64,000 nucleotides of DNA from Arenibacter hampyeongensis (GTDB lineage Bacteria; Bacteroidota; Bacteroidia; Flavobacteriales; Flavobacteriaceae): assembly GCF_002909255.1 (NCBI RefSeq), contig NZ_PIOB01000010.1, positions 111,289 through 175,288 on the forward strand, read 5' to 3'. The notes beneath the pieces were generated by a model. It worked only from the letters and a program-made list of their open reading frames with translations. It had not been told where the DNA came from and ran no database searches. A program made the position numbers and the translations under genes. Shown in pieces: positions 46,236 through 54,844 of the stretch. Every line of letters begins with the position of its first letter. Position 1 is the stretch's first letter.

Positions 46236-47819
46236 TCAATTATAAAACACTTCCAATTGCTTCCAATCCTTACTTCCATATCCTTCTTGATCGTTCGTTT
46301 GCTTCTCTCCTGGATTGCTTCTCCCATTTTCTATATAGGAGACCATTAATCTGGTCATTGCACTTTCCACTTCATGAAACTGTCCATAAACATTATTTTT
46401 CTCCTGTGGGTCCTTGCTTAAATCGTACAACTGGAATTTTGGAAGGTCCTCTATCCCTTCCGAATTAGGTTTGGGCGCACTCCACCCACCAGATCCAGGG
46501 CAAAAAATCATTTTCCAATTATCCTTTCTTATTGCAAAACTTCCGTTGATCGAATGATGCACTGTAGCCTCTCTCCTATACTCCTTGGAAGTAGGGTCAT
46601 TGAACAAAGGCATCATTGAAAAACTATCCTCCCCTTCAGTATCTTCTAAATCAACACCTACTATTTCCGCGCAGGTAGCCATTAAATCTGTTGTGCAAAT
46701 GGTTTTATCCGATTTCGAATTGGGCTTGATTTTGGCCGGCCATTTTACCATAAACGGCACTCTATGTCCTCCTTCAAAAATATCGGCCTTATGGCCCCTT
46801 AAAATTCCATTGGGACTATGTCCCTTTGCTAGCATTTCATTAATATCGGCCGCAGGGGAGCAACCATTATCGCTAGTAAAGATAACAAGTGTATTTTCTT
46901 CAATTCCCGCTTCCTTTAAAACCGTCTCCAATTGTCCCATATAGGCATCGATCATCATCATAAAATCCCCATAAGGATTTAAATCACTTTTTCCTTGCCA
47001 TTCCTCGGTCGGGAGAATTGGGGTGTGGGGCGATGGTAGCGCCAAATACAAAAAGAAGGGATCCTTTCCTTTGGATATATTTTTGATATAATTAAAGGAT
47101 TTTCTAAAAAAGTTGGGGGTGACATCATCAAAAATAAAGTCGCTTGCAGTTGGGCCCTTCCTCCACCATCCATATTTAGTCTTACTTTCGGTAACCGTAT
47201 CCGGTACCATGGTAGGCATTCCATTTTCCACATACACATATGGCGCCATATCCAAGGAACCACAGTGCCCATATGAATAGGTAAAACCAAGGGTATTTGG
47301 AGAGTTGCCGACTTTCTTAGAGAAATCTATATTATCAAAATCTTCTGGGTTCCAACCTTCCCCAGATTCCACTTTAGAATCCTTTAGTGCCCAATCCCAT
47401 CCCAAATGCCATTTACCAATAAATGCCGTTTCATAGCCTTCCTCTTTAAGTAAAGAGGCGACAGTGGTTCTGCTTTTTGGAATCAAAGCATTGGAATTAC
47501 CCGTAAGAACACCACTTTTAATTGGACTTCTCCAATTATATCTTCCTGTAATTATTCCATAGCGAGTAGGAGTACAGACCGAGGAGGAGGTATGGGCATC
47601 GGTAAATTTCATTCCTGCCGCCCCCAAGGCATCCAGATTAGGCGTCTTTATCCTGCCTTCAGGATTGTAAAGGCTAATATCCCCATAGCCAAGATCATCG
47701 GCCAAAACATAAATAATATTAGGACGCTTTTCCTTTTCCTTAGAATTTCTAAATGCAAATCCGTAGGCCGCACCACCAATCAACAAGGCAATTAATATAT
47801 ATTTATACAATGGCTTCAT
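46236..47819 (-). CDS. S1-family sulfatase
   Basis: 527 residues with an N-terminal hydrophobic segment (5-23), a signal peptide or membrane anchor. Metal site NIIYVLADDLGYGDIS, formylglycine box TSSSVCTPTRYGIITG with Cys82, the typical RYNWRSPIKSGVL after it, FIGKWHLGW, and FTSDNGCSPAAD for the second metal pair. The GILRGHKADIFEGGHRVPF segment is of the arylsulfatase A type often seen in loci for sulfated galactans and fucans. It follows the beta-helix gene by 12 bases. All catalytic positions are filled. Confidence 0.93.
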   Translation of the reverse strand: MKPLYKYILIALLIGGAAYGFAFRNSKEKEKRPNIIYVLADDLGYGDISLYNPEGRIKTPNLDALGAAGMKFTDAHTSSSVCTPTRYGIITGRYNWRSPIKSGVLTGNSNALIPKSRTTVASLLKEEGYETAFIGKWHLGWDWALKDSKVESGEGWNPEDFDNIDFSKKVGNSPNTLGFTYSYGHCGSLDMAPYVYVENGMPTMVPDTVTESKTKYGWWRKGPTASDFIFDDVTPNFFRKSFNYIKNISKGKDPFFLYLALPSPHTPILPTEEWQGKSDLNPYGDFMMMIDAYMGQLETVLKEAGIEENTLVIFTSDNGCSPAADINEMLAKGHSPNGILRGHKADIFEGGHRVPFMVKWPAKIKPNSKSDKTICTTDLMATCAEIVGVDLEDTEGEDSFSMMPLFNDPTSKEYRREATVHHSINGSFAIRKDNWKMIFCPGSGGWSAPKPNSEGIEDLPKFQLYDLSKDPQEKNNVYGQFHEVESAMTRLMVSYIENGRSNPGEKQTNDQEGYGSKDWKQLEVFYN

Positions 47820-47831
47820 AGGGCTTTGTCT

Positions 47832-50183
47832 TTATTTTTTTGTTGATAATGATATTTCCTTTTCCTTCTGATTTCTAAATATAGTAAGATTCAATTTTCC
47901 TTTCCAATTATTGTTCTGATAAGACTTCATTAAGTCGGCCACCGAATTAATTTCAGTTCCTTCAGCACCTACTATGACATCCCCAACCTGGAGTATTGAA
48001 TTTCCAGCAACGCTTTGTTCATCCAGCGAAAGAATTAGAACCCCAGCAGTCTTATCGAGGCCGGAGGCCGAGCGTTCTGCCATAGTGAGAATATTTTTAA
48101 TTTTGGCGCCCAACCAGTTAAATGTAGCCGACTCTTCACCGGTATTGCCAAAAAACATGGCAGGTATTGCTGGGGTCTCGGCCAAGGGCCTTAGGGCAGT
48201 ATTGGCGACCCCAAAGCTATCCATATCAAAGTTCTCAAATCCAATTTTAATGGCTGGTGATTCCTCTCCTACTGAATAATTTCCAATTTTCGCATCTGTA
48301 AACAGTACATCACCGAAAATGCTATGTTGATCTACCCCTTTACGCTGGGTTTCCAACAATGTTTGCTCATCAGGAAATAGATTATAATCCACTTCCTTGC
48401 CCCAATCCTGTAATCTTATATCCTTGTGTTCCGTAAATACAATATTGTGTTTAAAAACATCTCCGCTGTTCTTAAACCAGACATGCGGGTGGAACCCATT
48501 ATTTATCATGATGTTATTCTCCACGGTGCGTAAAAATCCTTCCCTCAGTTTAATTCCCCCATTTAAACACACATTGTTGTATATATGATAATTGGAGGAT
48601 CCGTCGTCCAAATCTATATCCCAGCCGTGATCGCAACGAAATCTATTATTCCTTATAACCGTAGTGTGTATGGCGTCCCATTTGGGCATCTCCGGACTAG
48701 CGGCCACAATTTGATTTAAGGATTCGCGATTTGGATGCCAAAATCGGTCCCTGCCCCAAGAATTAAAAGCGCCATGATCTCCAGATTCCAGCACAGTATT
48801 GAAAACATCGTTGTATTCGATTATATGCCCGCCCCAAGTACCATCACCGATATTGATTCCTGCCCTAGGAACATCATAAATACTGTTGTGGCTTACGGTA
48901 ATATCCATGGCCATGGCAATCTGCACGCCAGCCGTTTGCTTTTCCACTCTTCCAGTGCGATGAATCAAGTTATTTTCTGCAACCGAATTACTGGGATACT
49001 TATTCGTCTTTGGCCCGCGAACGGTGTCCATTTGCGCCAAAGGAACAAATTCATCATATTGGAACGAAGGCGATCTCACTGCTTCTGGACTACCCACAAA
49101 ACTGATGCCCGATGCCCCACATTCATGAATATGATTATCCGAAATGGCTACGTCCCTGTTGAAGTTACTAACCACAATGGCATTACCACCCAAATTTGTC
49201 AATTCACAATTGTTGACACTTACGTTTTGAGTCCCTTCAAGAAAAATGGCCGCCCCTCTATATATGGTCCAATCGCTTCTTAGCAATGGCTCATATTCTT
49301 CCATAAAAGTGCGCTGCGTATGCTCAAATTTTATTCCACTTATTTCAATGTCCCTAACCGGATTTTCTTCACTACCTACAATTTCCACCAAATGCTTTAG
49401 TTGCACCCCTTCTATCAAGGCATTTCCAAGGTCAATTCCCTCAGTAGCCCAATAATATAGGCGGTAGTCCTTATCCAAGAACCACTCCCCAGGAGCATCC
49501 AATTCTTCGAATACATTTTCTACCATCCGATACTTGGTATGCATTTTTGAAGGCCGATTATTTTGATGCCCTCCTAACAACATAAGTTCTCCATTTTCAT
49601 CAATCCCTGTGGAAACGTAATGGAATCCTCCCCACTCCCCACTATGCATGGCATGTACTATGGCTCCTTCTGGGTTGACCCAGTTTTTTATTCTTTCCGG
49701 GGATATGGCATCCTCAGCGTGACCTTGCCAATGTCCGGCATTTTCGTCGTAATTGGGGTAACGGGATAATATTTGCTGATTTCCATTAACAAAAAGCTGA
49801 TCAAATTTGTCCTCCTTCTGTAACTGGGCAACAAAAATATGATCATTGAACTTTTCCCATTTGGGATTGAGCACTTTGGAACCTTTAACCATTGTTTTTT
49901 CCGCTCCCTCCCCAATCAATTTCAAAGGTCCAAATTCTGGCAGGATCCTTATAGGTAAATTTAATCGATGTTGACCGGCCATCATGTGAATGGTCAAGGC
50001 ATTTTGTGCCCCTTCCCTTCTTAGTTGAGCGACGATATTGAGTCCTTCTTCAAGCGAAGTAAAAACCAATTCTCCCTTTTTAATTTCTTCTCCATTAGAA
50101 GATATGTAAATATCGGACACGGTAGGCGAGCACCCTATTAAGAATAGGGCAATTACAAAATTATATAACGCTACTTTTTTCAT
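47832..50183 (-). CDS. right-handed beta-helix glycosidase-like lipoprotein with C-terminal PDZ domain (GH141-like)
   Basis: 783 residues, lipobox FLIGCS (Cys18). Residues about 25-640 are a parallel beta-helix: IYISSNGEEIKKGELVFTSL at the start, VRDIEISGIKFEHTQRTF, NNCELTNLGGNAIVVSNF, and ESGDHGAFNSWGRDRFWHPN, the last typical of the GH141-type helix proteins, where an alpha-L-fucosidase is known. Residues about 690-780 form a PDZ-like domain (GVLILSLDEQSVAGNSILQV, GDVIVGAEGTEINSVADLM). PDZ domains bind protein C-termini and are unusual on glycosidases. In the operon 12 bases before a sulfatase gene and 22 bases after GH29. Likely a fucose-acting enzyme; GH141 is my reading by eye. Confidence 0.8.
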   Translation of the reverse strand: MKKVALYNFVIALFLIGCSPTVSDIYISSNGEEIKKGELVFTSLEEGLNIVAQLRREGAQNALTIHMMAGQHRLNLPIRILPEFGPLKLIGEGAEKTMVKGSKVLNPKWEKFNDHIFVAQLQKEDKFDQLFVNGNQQILSRYPNYDENAGHWQGHAEDAISPERIKNWVNPEGAIVHAMHSGEWGGFHYVSTGIDENGELMLLGGHQNNRPSKMHTKYRMVENVFEELDAPGEWFLDKDYRLYYWATEGIDLGNALIEGVQLKHLVEIVGSEENPVRDIEISGIKFEHTQRTFMEEYEPLLRSDWTIYRGAAIFLEGTQNVSVNNCELTNLGGNAIVVSNFNRDVAISDNHIHECGASGISFVGSPEAVRSPSFQYDEFVPLAQMDTVRGPKTNKYPSNSVAENNLIHRTGRVEKQTAGVQIAMAMDITVSHNSIYDVPRAGINIGDGTWGGHIIEYNDVFNTVLESGDHGAFNSWGRDRFWHPNRESLNQIVAASPEMPKWDAIHTTVIRNNRFRCDHGWDIDLDDGSSNYHIYNNVCLNGGIKLREGFLRTVENNIMINNGFHPHVWFKNSGDVFKHNIVFTEHKDIRLQDWGKEVDYNLFPDEQTLLETQRKGVDQHSIFGDVLFTDAKIGNYSVGEESPAIKIGFENFDMDSFGVANTALRPLAETPAIPAMFFGNTGEESATFNWLGAKIKNILTMAERSASGLDKTAGVLILSLDEQSVAGNSILQVGDVIVGAEGTEINSVADLMKSYQNNNWKGKLNLTIFRNQKEKEISLSTKK

Positions 50184-50205
50184 TAACTATTAAAAAGTTA
50201 TACTC

Positions 50206-52449
50206 TTAATCCAATAAAAAATCCAATTCCGCAATGGCTGCAGTTTTCCCATTACCAGCTATTTCCTTGGATTCAATTCTGATATATCTGGTACTTATTT
50301 TAGACTGGAACATATGCGTTCTGGTCGTAGGATCATTTATTAGATTTCCAAAGCCAAAATCCGAAACATTATTCCACGATTTTCCGTCCGAACTAATTTT
50401 TACGACACCCCTTTCCAACATTCCTTCGGACGAGGAAGTTTGTGGAGTATAGGTAAATCCGGTTACAGCATATTCCTTTCCAAGATCGATATTGATATAA
50501 TGTACCTTGGAATTTGCGGCGGAACTCCAATAGGTACTTTGGTCGCCGTCAAAGGCATTTTGAGCGGCATATTCCCCATCAACACTATCCACCCCAAGGA
50601 CTGTCCAATCCATTTTGATGATTCCGAAAAGCTGTGAAACTATACTACCCAATTGGCCATTCACTTCTGCAATGGCCTTCACCTCTCCTGAAGGTATTTT
50701 AAAAGCTTCATTGTAAATTGGGGAGGCCGCAGTGGGATCACTGCCGTCTGTAGTATAATGAATTTTATAACCGGAATTTATGTTTGCCGCAACATCTTCC
50801 CCATGGGGTTTCCAACCAAAAGTGTCCTTTTTGGGCGATATTGTTACAGAACCATCTACCGATCTTTCGACACTAAGTTGTGGCGGCCTAGCCTTGTAAT
50901 AATGTGCCGAAATGTTTGCAATAGCGGGATAAAAGCGGGATTCCAAGATTCTAATCCGCAATTTTTGGGTAGTAACTTCCGGGAATCGTAAAATGCGATT
51001 ATAACCAATATTCGTGGCCGTGGCAATTTCTTTCCAGGCATTGTCCACCCATGCGTCTAAAGCGTGCTTTTCCACACGTTCACTATGAGTATCTACAGCC
51101 TCTTGAATTGCCAATCTATTGATGGTGATAGGAGCATTGGTTTCAATAATTACCTCCTGGGCGCCTTCACCCAACACTTCAAAACTGGATAAGTCGTCAT
51201 CCAGGACAGCTTGGGGTCCTATGGCCCCCGATAGAAGATCAACACTGTAAGTTTCATTGATTCGTTGGCCAACTTCTTCCAATACCAAAACATCCCTTGG
51301 TGAAAACTTACCTTCCCTATTGGGCGGAATGTTCAACAAAAATGTTGAGTTCCCACCAACCGATCTCTCATAAATATCGAACACGTCATCCGTACTACGG
51401 ACTTTCTGATCCGTGTCATCCCTATAAAACCAACCTTCACGAATGGAAGTGTTGGTTTCTGCCTGTTGATAATGTAGGTATTTTCCTTTGTAAAGATCTC
51501 CCCTACTTCCCAAGGATTCGGCCGTTAGATCTGGAAAGCTGTTCATTTGGTCTGGGTCTTCCTGATAAGGAATCACATTCCATTCCGTATCCCTAGTGCC
51601 ACCAGATTCATTTCCGCACCAGCGAATATCCTCCTTGCCAAAAATGACTGCCTTTGGTGCCAAAGCCCTTATCAATTCCTTCCAGGCAAGATAGGTATAG
51701 GTCTGGCCGCCCTTTCTTTTAGGGTGGGCCCCATCAAACCATACTTCATGAATAGGCCCGTATTCTGTAAGCAGCTCAAACAATTGGTTTAAGAAATACT
51801 CATTGTAATCGTCAACTTTAAAAGTAAAGGTGGTATTGTTCACGAAGGGTCTTCCTTCAACTTGCCTAGGAATGGTTCTCTCCGTATACTCACTTAAATT
51901 GCCATATAGTCCATCCTTATTTTCTATTTGAAACAAATCGGCAGGGGAAAGATATACCCCTAATTTAAGACCGTATTTTTTACAGGATTCGGACAATTCT
52001 TTGAGGACATCACCTTTTCCCTCCCTAAAAGGGGAGGACATAACTCCGTGTTTTGTATATCTACTTTGCCATAGTACAAATCCATCATGGTGCTTGGCGG
52101 TGAAAATCACCATTTTCATCCCGGCATCCTTCATAGCCTTACACCATTGGTCGGTATCCAAATTTTGTAAATCAAATATTTTGGGATCTTCCATCCCATT
52201 ACCCCACTCCATTCTAGTAAAAGTATTGGGGCCAAAATGAATAAAAGCAATAAACTCGTTCCGTAAGGCTTCATACTGGTTTTGGGTGGGCACTACATGG
52301 GCCGCCTTAATCAAAATGGAATCATTACTATCCGTTTCATGGACATCAAGAGTACTGGACACTGGCATCAATAAGGCATTCAGCCCAGATTTCTGGGAAC
52401 AAGCCGTCAAAAGAGTTATAATTGCTACGTATTTAACTAATTTATTCAT
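50206..52449 (-). CDS. GH29 alpha-L-fucosidase with CBM32-like domain, lipoprotein
   Basis: 747 residues, lipobox LLTACS (Cys17). Residues 50-400 are a GH29 barrel: FIAFIHFGPNTFTRMEWGNG, MVIFTAKHHDGFVLWQSRY, nucleophile Asp239 in HEVWFDGAHPK. The FGPNTFTRMEWG opening is typical for the GH29-B type, which prefers branched or linkage-specific substrates. About 430-540 is a beta-sandwich. About 560-610 is a chitobiase-C-like segment (YKIHYTTDGSDPTAASPIYN). About 620-747 is an F5/8 type C (CBM32-like) domain (AFDGDQSTYWSSAA, HYINIDLGKEYAVTGFTY, TRYIRIESKEI). Probably surface-anchored. A hairpin separates it from the dehydrogenase gene upstream. Confidence 0.93.
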   Translation of the reverse strand: MNKLVKYVAIITLLTACSQKSGLNALLMPVSSTLDVHETDSNDSILIKAAHVVPTQNQYEALRNEFIAFIHFGPNTFTRMEWGNGMEDPKIFDLQNLDTDQWCKAMKDAGMKMVIFTAKHHDGFVLWQSRYTKHGVMSSPFREGKGDVLKELSESCKKYGLKLGVYLSPADLFQIENKDGLYGNLSEYTERTIPRQVEGRPFVNNTTFTFKVDDYNEYFLNQLFELLTEYGPIHEVWFDGAHPKRKGGQTYTYLAWKELIRALAPKAVIFGKEDIRWCGNESGGTRDTEWNVIPYQEDPDQMNSFPDLTAESLGSRGDLYKGKYLHYQQAETNTSIREGWFYRDDTDQKVRSTDDVFDIYERSVGGNSTFLLNIPPNREGKFSPRDVLVLEEVGQRINETYSVDLLSGAIGPQAVLDDDLSSFEVLGEGAQEVIIETNAPITINRLAIQEAVDTHSERVEKHALDAWVDNAWKEIATATNIGYNRILRFPEVTTQKLRIRILESRFYPAIANISAHYYKARPPQLSVERSVDGSVTISPKKDTFGWKPHGEDVAANINSGYKIHYTTDGSDPTAASPIYNEAFKIPSGEVKAIAEVNGQLGSIVSQLFGIIKMDWTVLGVDSVDGEYAAQNAFDGDQSTYWSSAANSKVHYINIDLGKEYAVTGFTYTPQTSSSEGMLERGVVKISSDGKSWNNVSDFGFGNLINDPTTRTHMFQSKISTRYIRIESKEIAGNGKTAAIAELDFLLD

Positions 52450-52514
52450 TTAGTAATAGTTGATTGTTTATAATTCCGAACATTTAAAAAGGGGGCTGTT
52501 ACTAGTTTCTTTTT

Positions 52515-52564
52515 TTTTAAAATGGAACTAAATCATCAAATTGATATCTAGCTCCATTTTAAAA
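52515..52564 (-). promoter_or_regulatory. long stem-loop between catabolic and hydrolase genes
   Basis: TTTTAAAATGGA (52515-52526) is exactly complementary to TCCATTTTAAAA (52553-52564); the stem extends to 16 bp with one wobble, and the loop is 18 bases. It lies 30 bases after the dehydrogenase stop and 65 before the GH29 start. On the transcribed strand no T run follows, so it is more likely a processing or stabilising hairpin, or a leaky terminator. Confidence 0.6.
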
Positions 52565-52594
52565 TCAGTCCAGCAACAGATATTCCAAATAATC

Positions 52595-53371
52595 CTATCC
52601 GTTCAACTTTATATAACCTCCATCGATAGGAAAATCGGTTCCTGTAATAAAGGAAGCCTCATCTGAACATAGATAAACTGCTAAATTGGCCACCTCCTCG
52701 GGTTTTCCCATTCTTCCTATGGGTTGGGATTGGGACAGTTTCTCGAACATTTCCGCTTCTTTTCCAGGGTAATTTTTATTTATAAATCCGTCAACAAAAG
52801 GGGTATGGATTCTAGCAGGTGAAATGGTATTGCACCGAATACCTTTATCCAAATAATCCTTGGCTACGGAATAGCTCATAGTGAGTACCGCTCCCTTGGA
52901 CATGGAATAGGCAAAGCGGTCCGAAATACCTACGGAAGAAGCAATTGAAGCCATGTTTATAATAACCCCACCTTTCTCCTTCATCCGGGTAATAACCGCA
53001 TGCATGCAATTATAAACTCCCTTGATGTTTACATTATAAATGCGATCCATATCCTCTACTGCTGTACCTTCCAAATTTCCCACATGGGCTATTCCGGCAT
53101 TGTTCACCAAAATATTTATATACTTATCTGCGCCTATAGTGGAAATTATTTGCGCCACCTGGGCACTATTGGAAACATCACAGGCGTGAAAGGCTGCCTT
53201 CCCGCCCTTGGCTTCTATTTCCCCAACAACACGTTCTCCGTTTTCTGCATTAAATTCCAAAATGTGCACATCGGCTCCTTGGCCGGCAAACGCTTTGGAA
53301 ATAGCTTCACCAATACCACTGGCGCCACCGGTGACTACAGCTGTTTTGTTTTCTAAACTAAAAAGTGACAT
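52595..53371 (-). CDS. SDR dehydrogenase, probable 2-keto-3-deoxy-L-fuconate 4-dehydrogenase
   Basis: 258-residue short-chain dehydrogenase, cytoplasmic, no signal. NAD-binding loop TGGASGIG (14-21), NNAG (90-93), catalytic Ser142, Tyr155 and Lys159 (YSMSK), all intact. The end AVYLCSDEASFITGTDFPID is the usual classical SDR tail. In the oxidative fucose pathway an SDR oxidises 2-keto-3-deoxy-L-fuconate at C4 with NAD. The gene lies 48 bases after L-fuconate dehydratase in the same operon, which makes this the best assignment. Alternative: another sugar alcohol or sugar acid dehydrogenase. Confidence 0.85.
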   Translation of the reverse strand: MSLFSLENKTAVVTGGASGIGEAISKAFAGQGADVHILEFNAENGERVVGEIEAKGGKAAFHACDVSNSAQVAQIISTIGADKYINILVNNAGIAHVGNLEGTAVEDMDRIYNVNIKGVYNCMHAVITRMKEKGGVIINMASIASSVGISDRFAYSMSKGAVLTMSYSVAKDYLDKGIRCNTISPARIHTPFVDGFINKNYPGKEAEMFEKLSQSQPIGRMGKPEEVANLAVYLCSDEASFITGTDFPIDGGYIKLNG

Positions 53372-53419
53372 ATATTCTTCGGATTATTGATCTTATTTAC
53401 TACTCTACTTGATTTCCTA

Positions 53420-54742
53420 TTATTTGGCAATTACTTCATCCTTCCAAATTACACCATCCGGAAAACTATAATCCTCCAAGGATTGTTCCTTCATCGTAAT
53501 ACTGTAGCCAGACATTGAGGGAGGCATATAGGCACCATTTTTAATAACCACTGGGTCATAGAAATGTTCGTGCAAATGATCCACATACTCTATAATACGA
53601 TTCTCCAGGGAACCACTTATTGCAATATAATCAATCATGGATAGATGCTGCACATATTCACAAAGTCCAACTCCACCGGCATGTGGACAAACAGGTATTT
53701 TAAATTTTGCTGCCATCAAAAGTATGGCCAAAATTTCATTTACCCCTCCTACTCTACAACTATCGATCTGGCAGATTCCAATGGCGTTGGCCTGCATTAA
53801 TTGTTTAAACACCACCCTGTTTTGACAGTGCTCACCGGTCGCCACTTTTATAGGGTGTACGGCCTTTGCAATTTTTGCATGTCCCAAAATATCGTCCGGA
53901 CTCGTTGGCTCTTCTATCCACCATGGATCAAACTTCTTAAGCTCCGCCATATTGGCTATCGCCTCGTCCACATCCCATTTTTGGTTGGCATCCATCATCA
54001 GTTTTAAATCGGTACCGATCTCTTCCCTGATAATTCCTGCACGGCGCATATCATCATTTAAATCTGACCCTACTTTTATTTTCATATGCTTAAAGCCAGC
54101 CGCTTTGGCCTCTTTGCAAAGTCTCCTCATTTTGTCATCCGAATAGCCAAGCCAGCCTGCGGAGGTAGTATATGCAGGATACCCATCCTGTAATAATTTA
54201 TTGATTCTTTCCTGTTTGGATGCCTCTTTACCCTTAAGCAATTCCAATGCTTCCTCAGGGGTAATGGCATCTGTAATGTAGGTGAAATCTATACAGGACA
54301 CCAATTCTTCCGGCGTCATATCTGCCAAGAGTTTCCAGAGTGGTTTCTTTTCAACTTTGGCATAAAGATCCCAAACCGCATTGACCACAGCACCTGTCGC
54401 CAAATGAATCACCCCCTTTTCAGGGCCTAACCAACGCAATTGACTGTCGCCTGTAATCATCTTCCAGAAAGCTCCCATGTTTGCAGTAAAACTCTCCAAA
54501 GACTTACCTTTTACCAAGGGCGCCAAGGAATGAATTGCCGCAGCACAAAGTTCATTGCCCCTACCAATGGTAAAGGTCAACCCATGCCCCTCCAAGTCTT
54601 CGGGATGGTTGGTTTTTAAAATTACATAGGCCGCAGAATAATCCGGGTCTGGATTCATGGCATCTGATCCATCCAGGGATCTGCTGGTAGGAAATCGGAC
54701 GTCTTTAACCAAAACATCCGTAATAATTATTTTGCTGTTCAT
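53420..54742 (-). CDS. L-fuconate dehydratase (enolase superfamily)
   Basis: 440 residues, cytoplasmic, magnesium-dependent: removes water from L-fuconate to give 2-keto-3-deoxy-L-fuconate. The catalytic residues line up with the Xanthomonas campestris enzyme, all shifted by three: Lys223 (HMKIKVG), Asp251 (MMDANQKW), Glu277 (WWIEEPTSPDD), Glu304 (ATGEHCQNRVVF), Asp327 and His354 (CPHAGGVGLCEYVQHL). The N-terminal capping domain (FPTSRSLDGSDAMNPDPDYS) and the segment ELVSCIDFTYITDAITPEEA are those of this dehydratase group. It is first in the long minus-strand operon, just after the AraC regulator gene, with a TAGTTTTG promoter element upstream. Confidence 0.95.
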   Translation of the reverse strand: MNSKIIITDVLVKDVRFPTSRSLDGSDAMNPDPDYSAAYVILKTNHPEDLEGHGLTFTIGRGNELCAAAIHSLAPLVKGKSLESFTANMGAFWKMITGDSQLRWLGPEKGVIHLATGAVVNAVWDLYAKVEKKPLWKLLADMTPEELVSCIDFTYITDAITPEEALELLKGKEASKQERINKLLQDGYPAYTTSAGWLGYSDDKMRRLCKEAKAAGFKHMKIKVGSDLNDDMRRAGIIREEIGTDLKLMMDANQKWDVDEAIANMAELKKFDPWWIEEPTSPDDILGHAKIAKAVHPIKVATGEHCQNRVVFKQLMQANAIGICQIDSCRVGGVNEILAILLMAAKFKIPVCPHAGGVGLCEYVQHLSMIDYIAISGSLENRIIEYVDHLHEHFYDPVVIKNGAYMPPSMSGYSITMKEQSLEDYSFPDGVIWKDEVIAK

Positions 54743-54762
54743 TTGGAATAATATTATAGAAA

Positions 54763-54770
54763 CAAAACTA
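54763..54770 (-). promoter_or_regulatory. candidate -7 element of the 28-kb fucose operon
   Basis: On the minus strand this reads TAGTTTTG, an exact match to TAnnTTTG, about 20 bases upstream of the dehydratase ATG. A well-spaced TTG -33 is not seen, so an activator such as the neighbouring AraC protein may be needed (inference). Confidence 0.38.
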
Positions 54771-54844
54771 AATCCAAACCATATCTATAACCACCACTAG
54801 AAGCACCAATTCCGATACTTTTTTGACCGATATTGGGATTTTTG

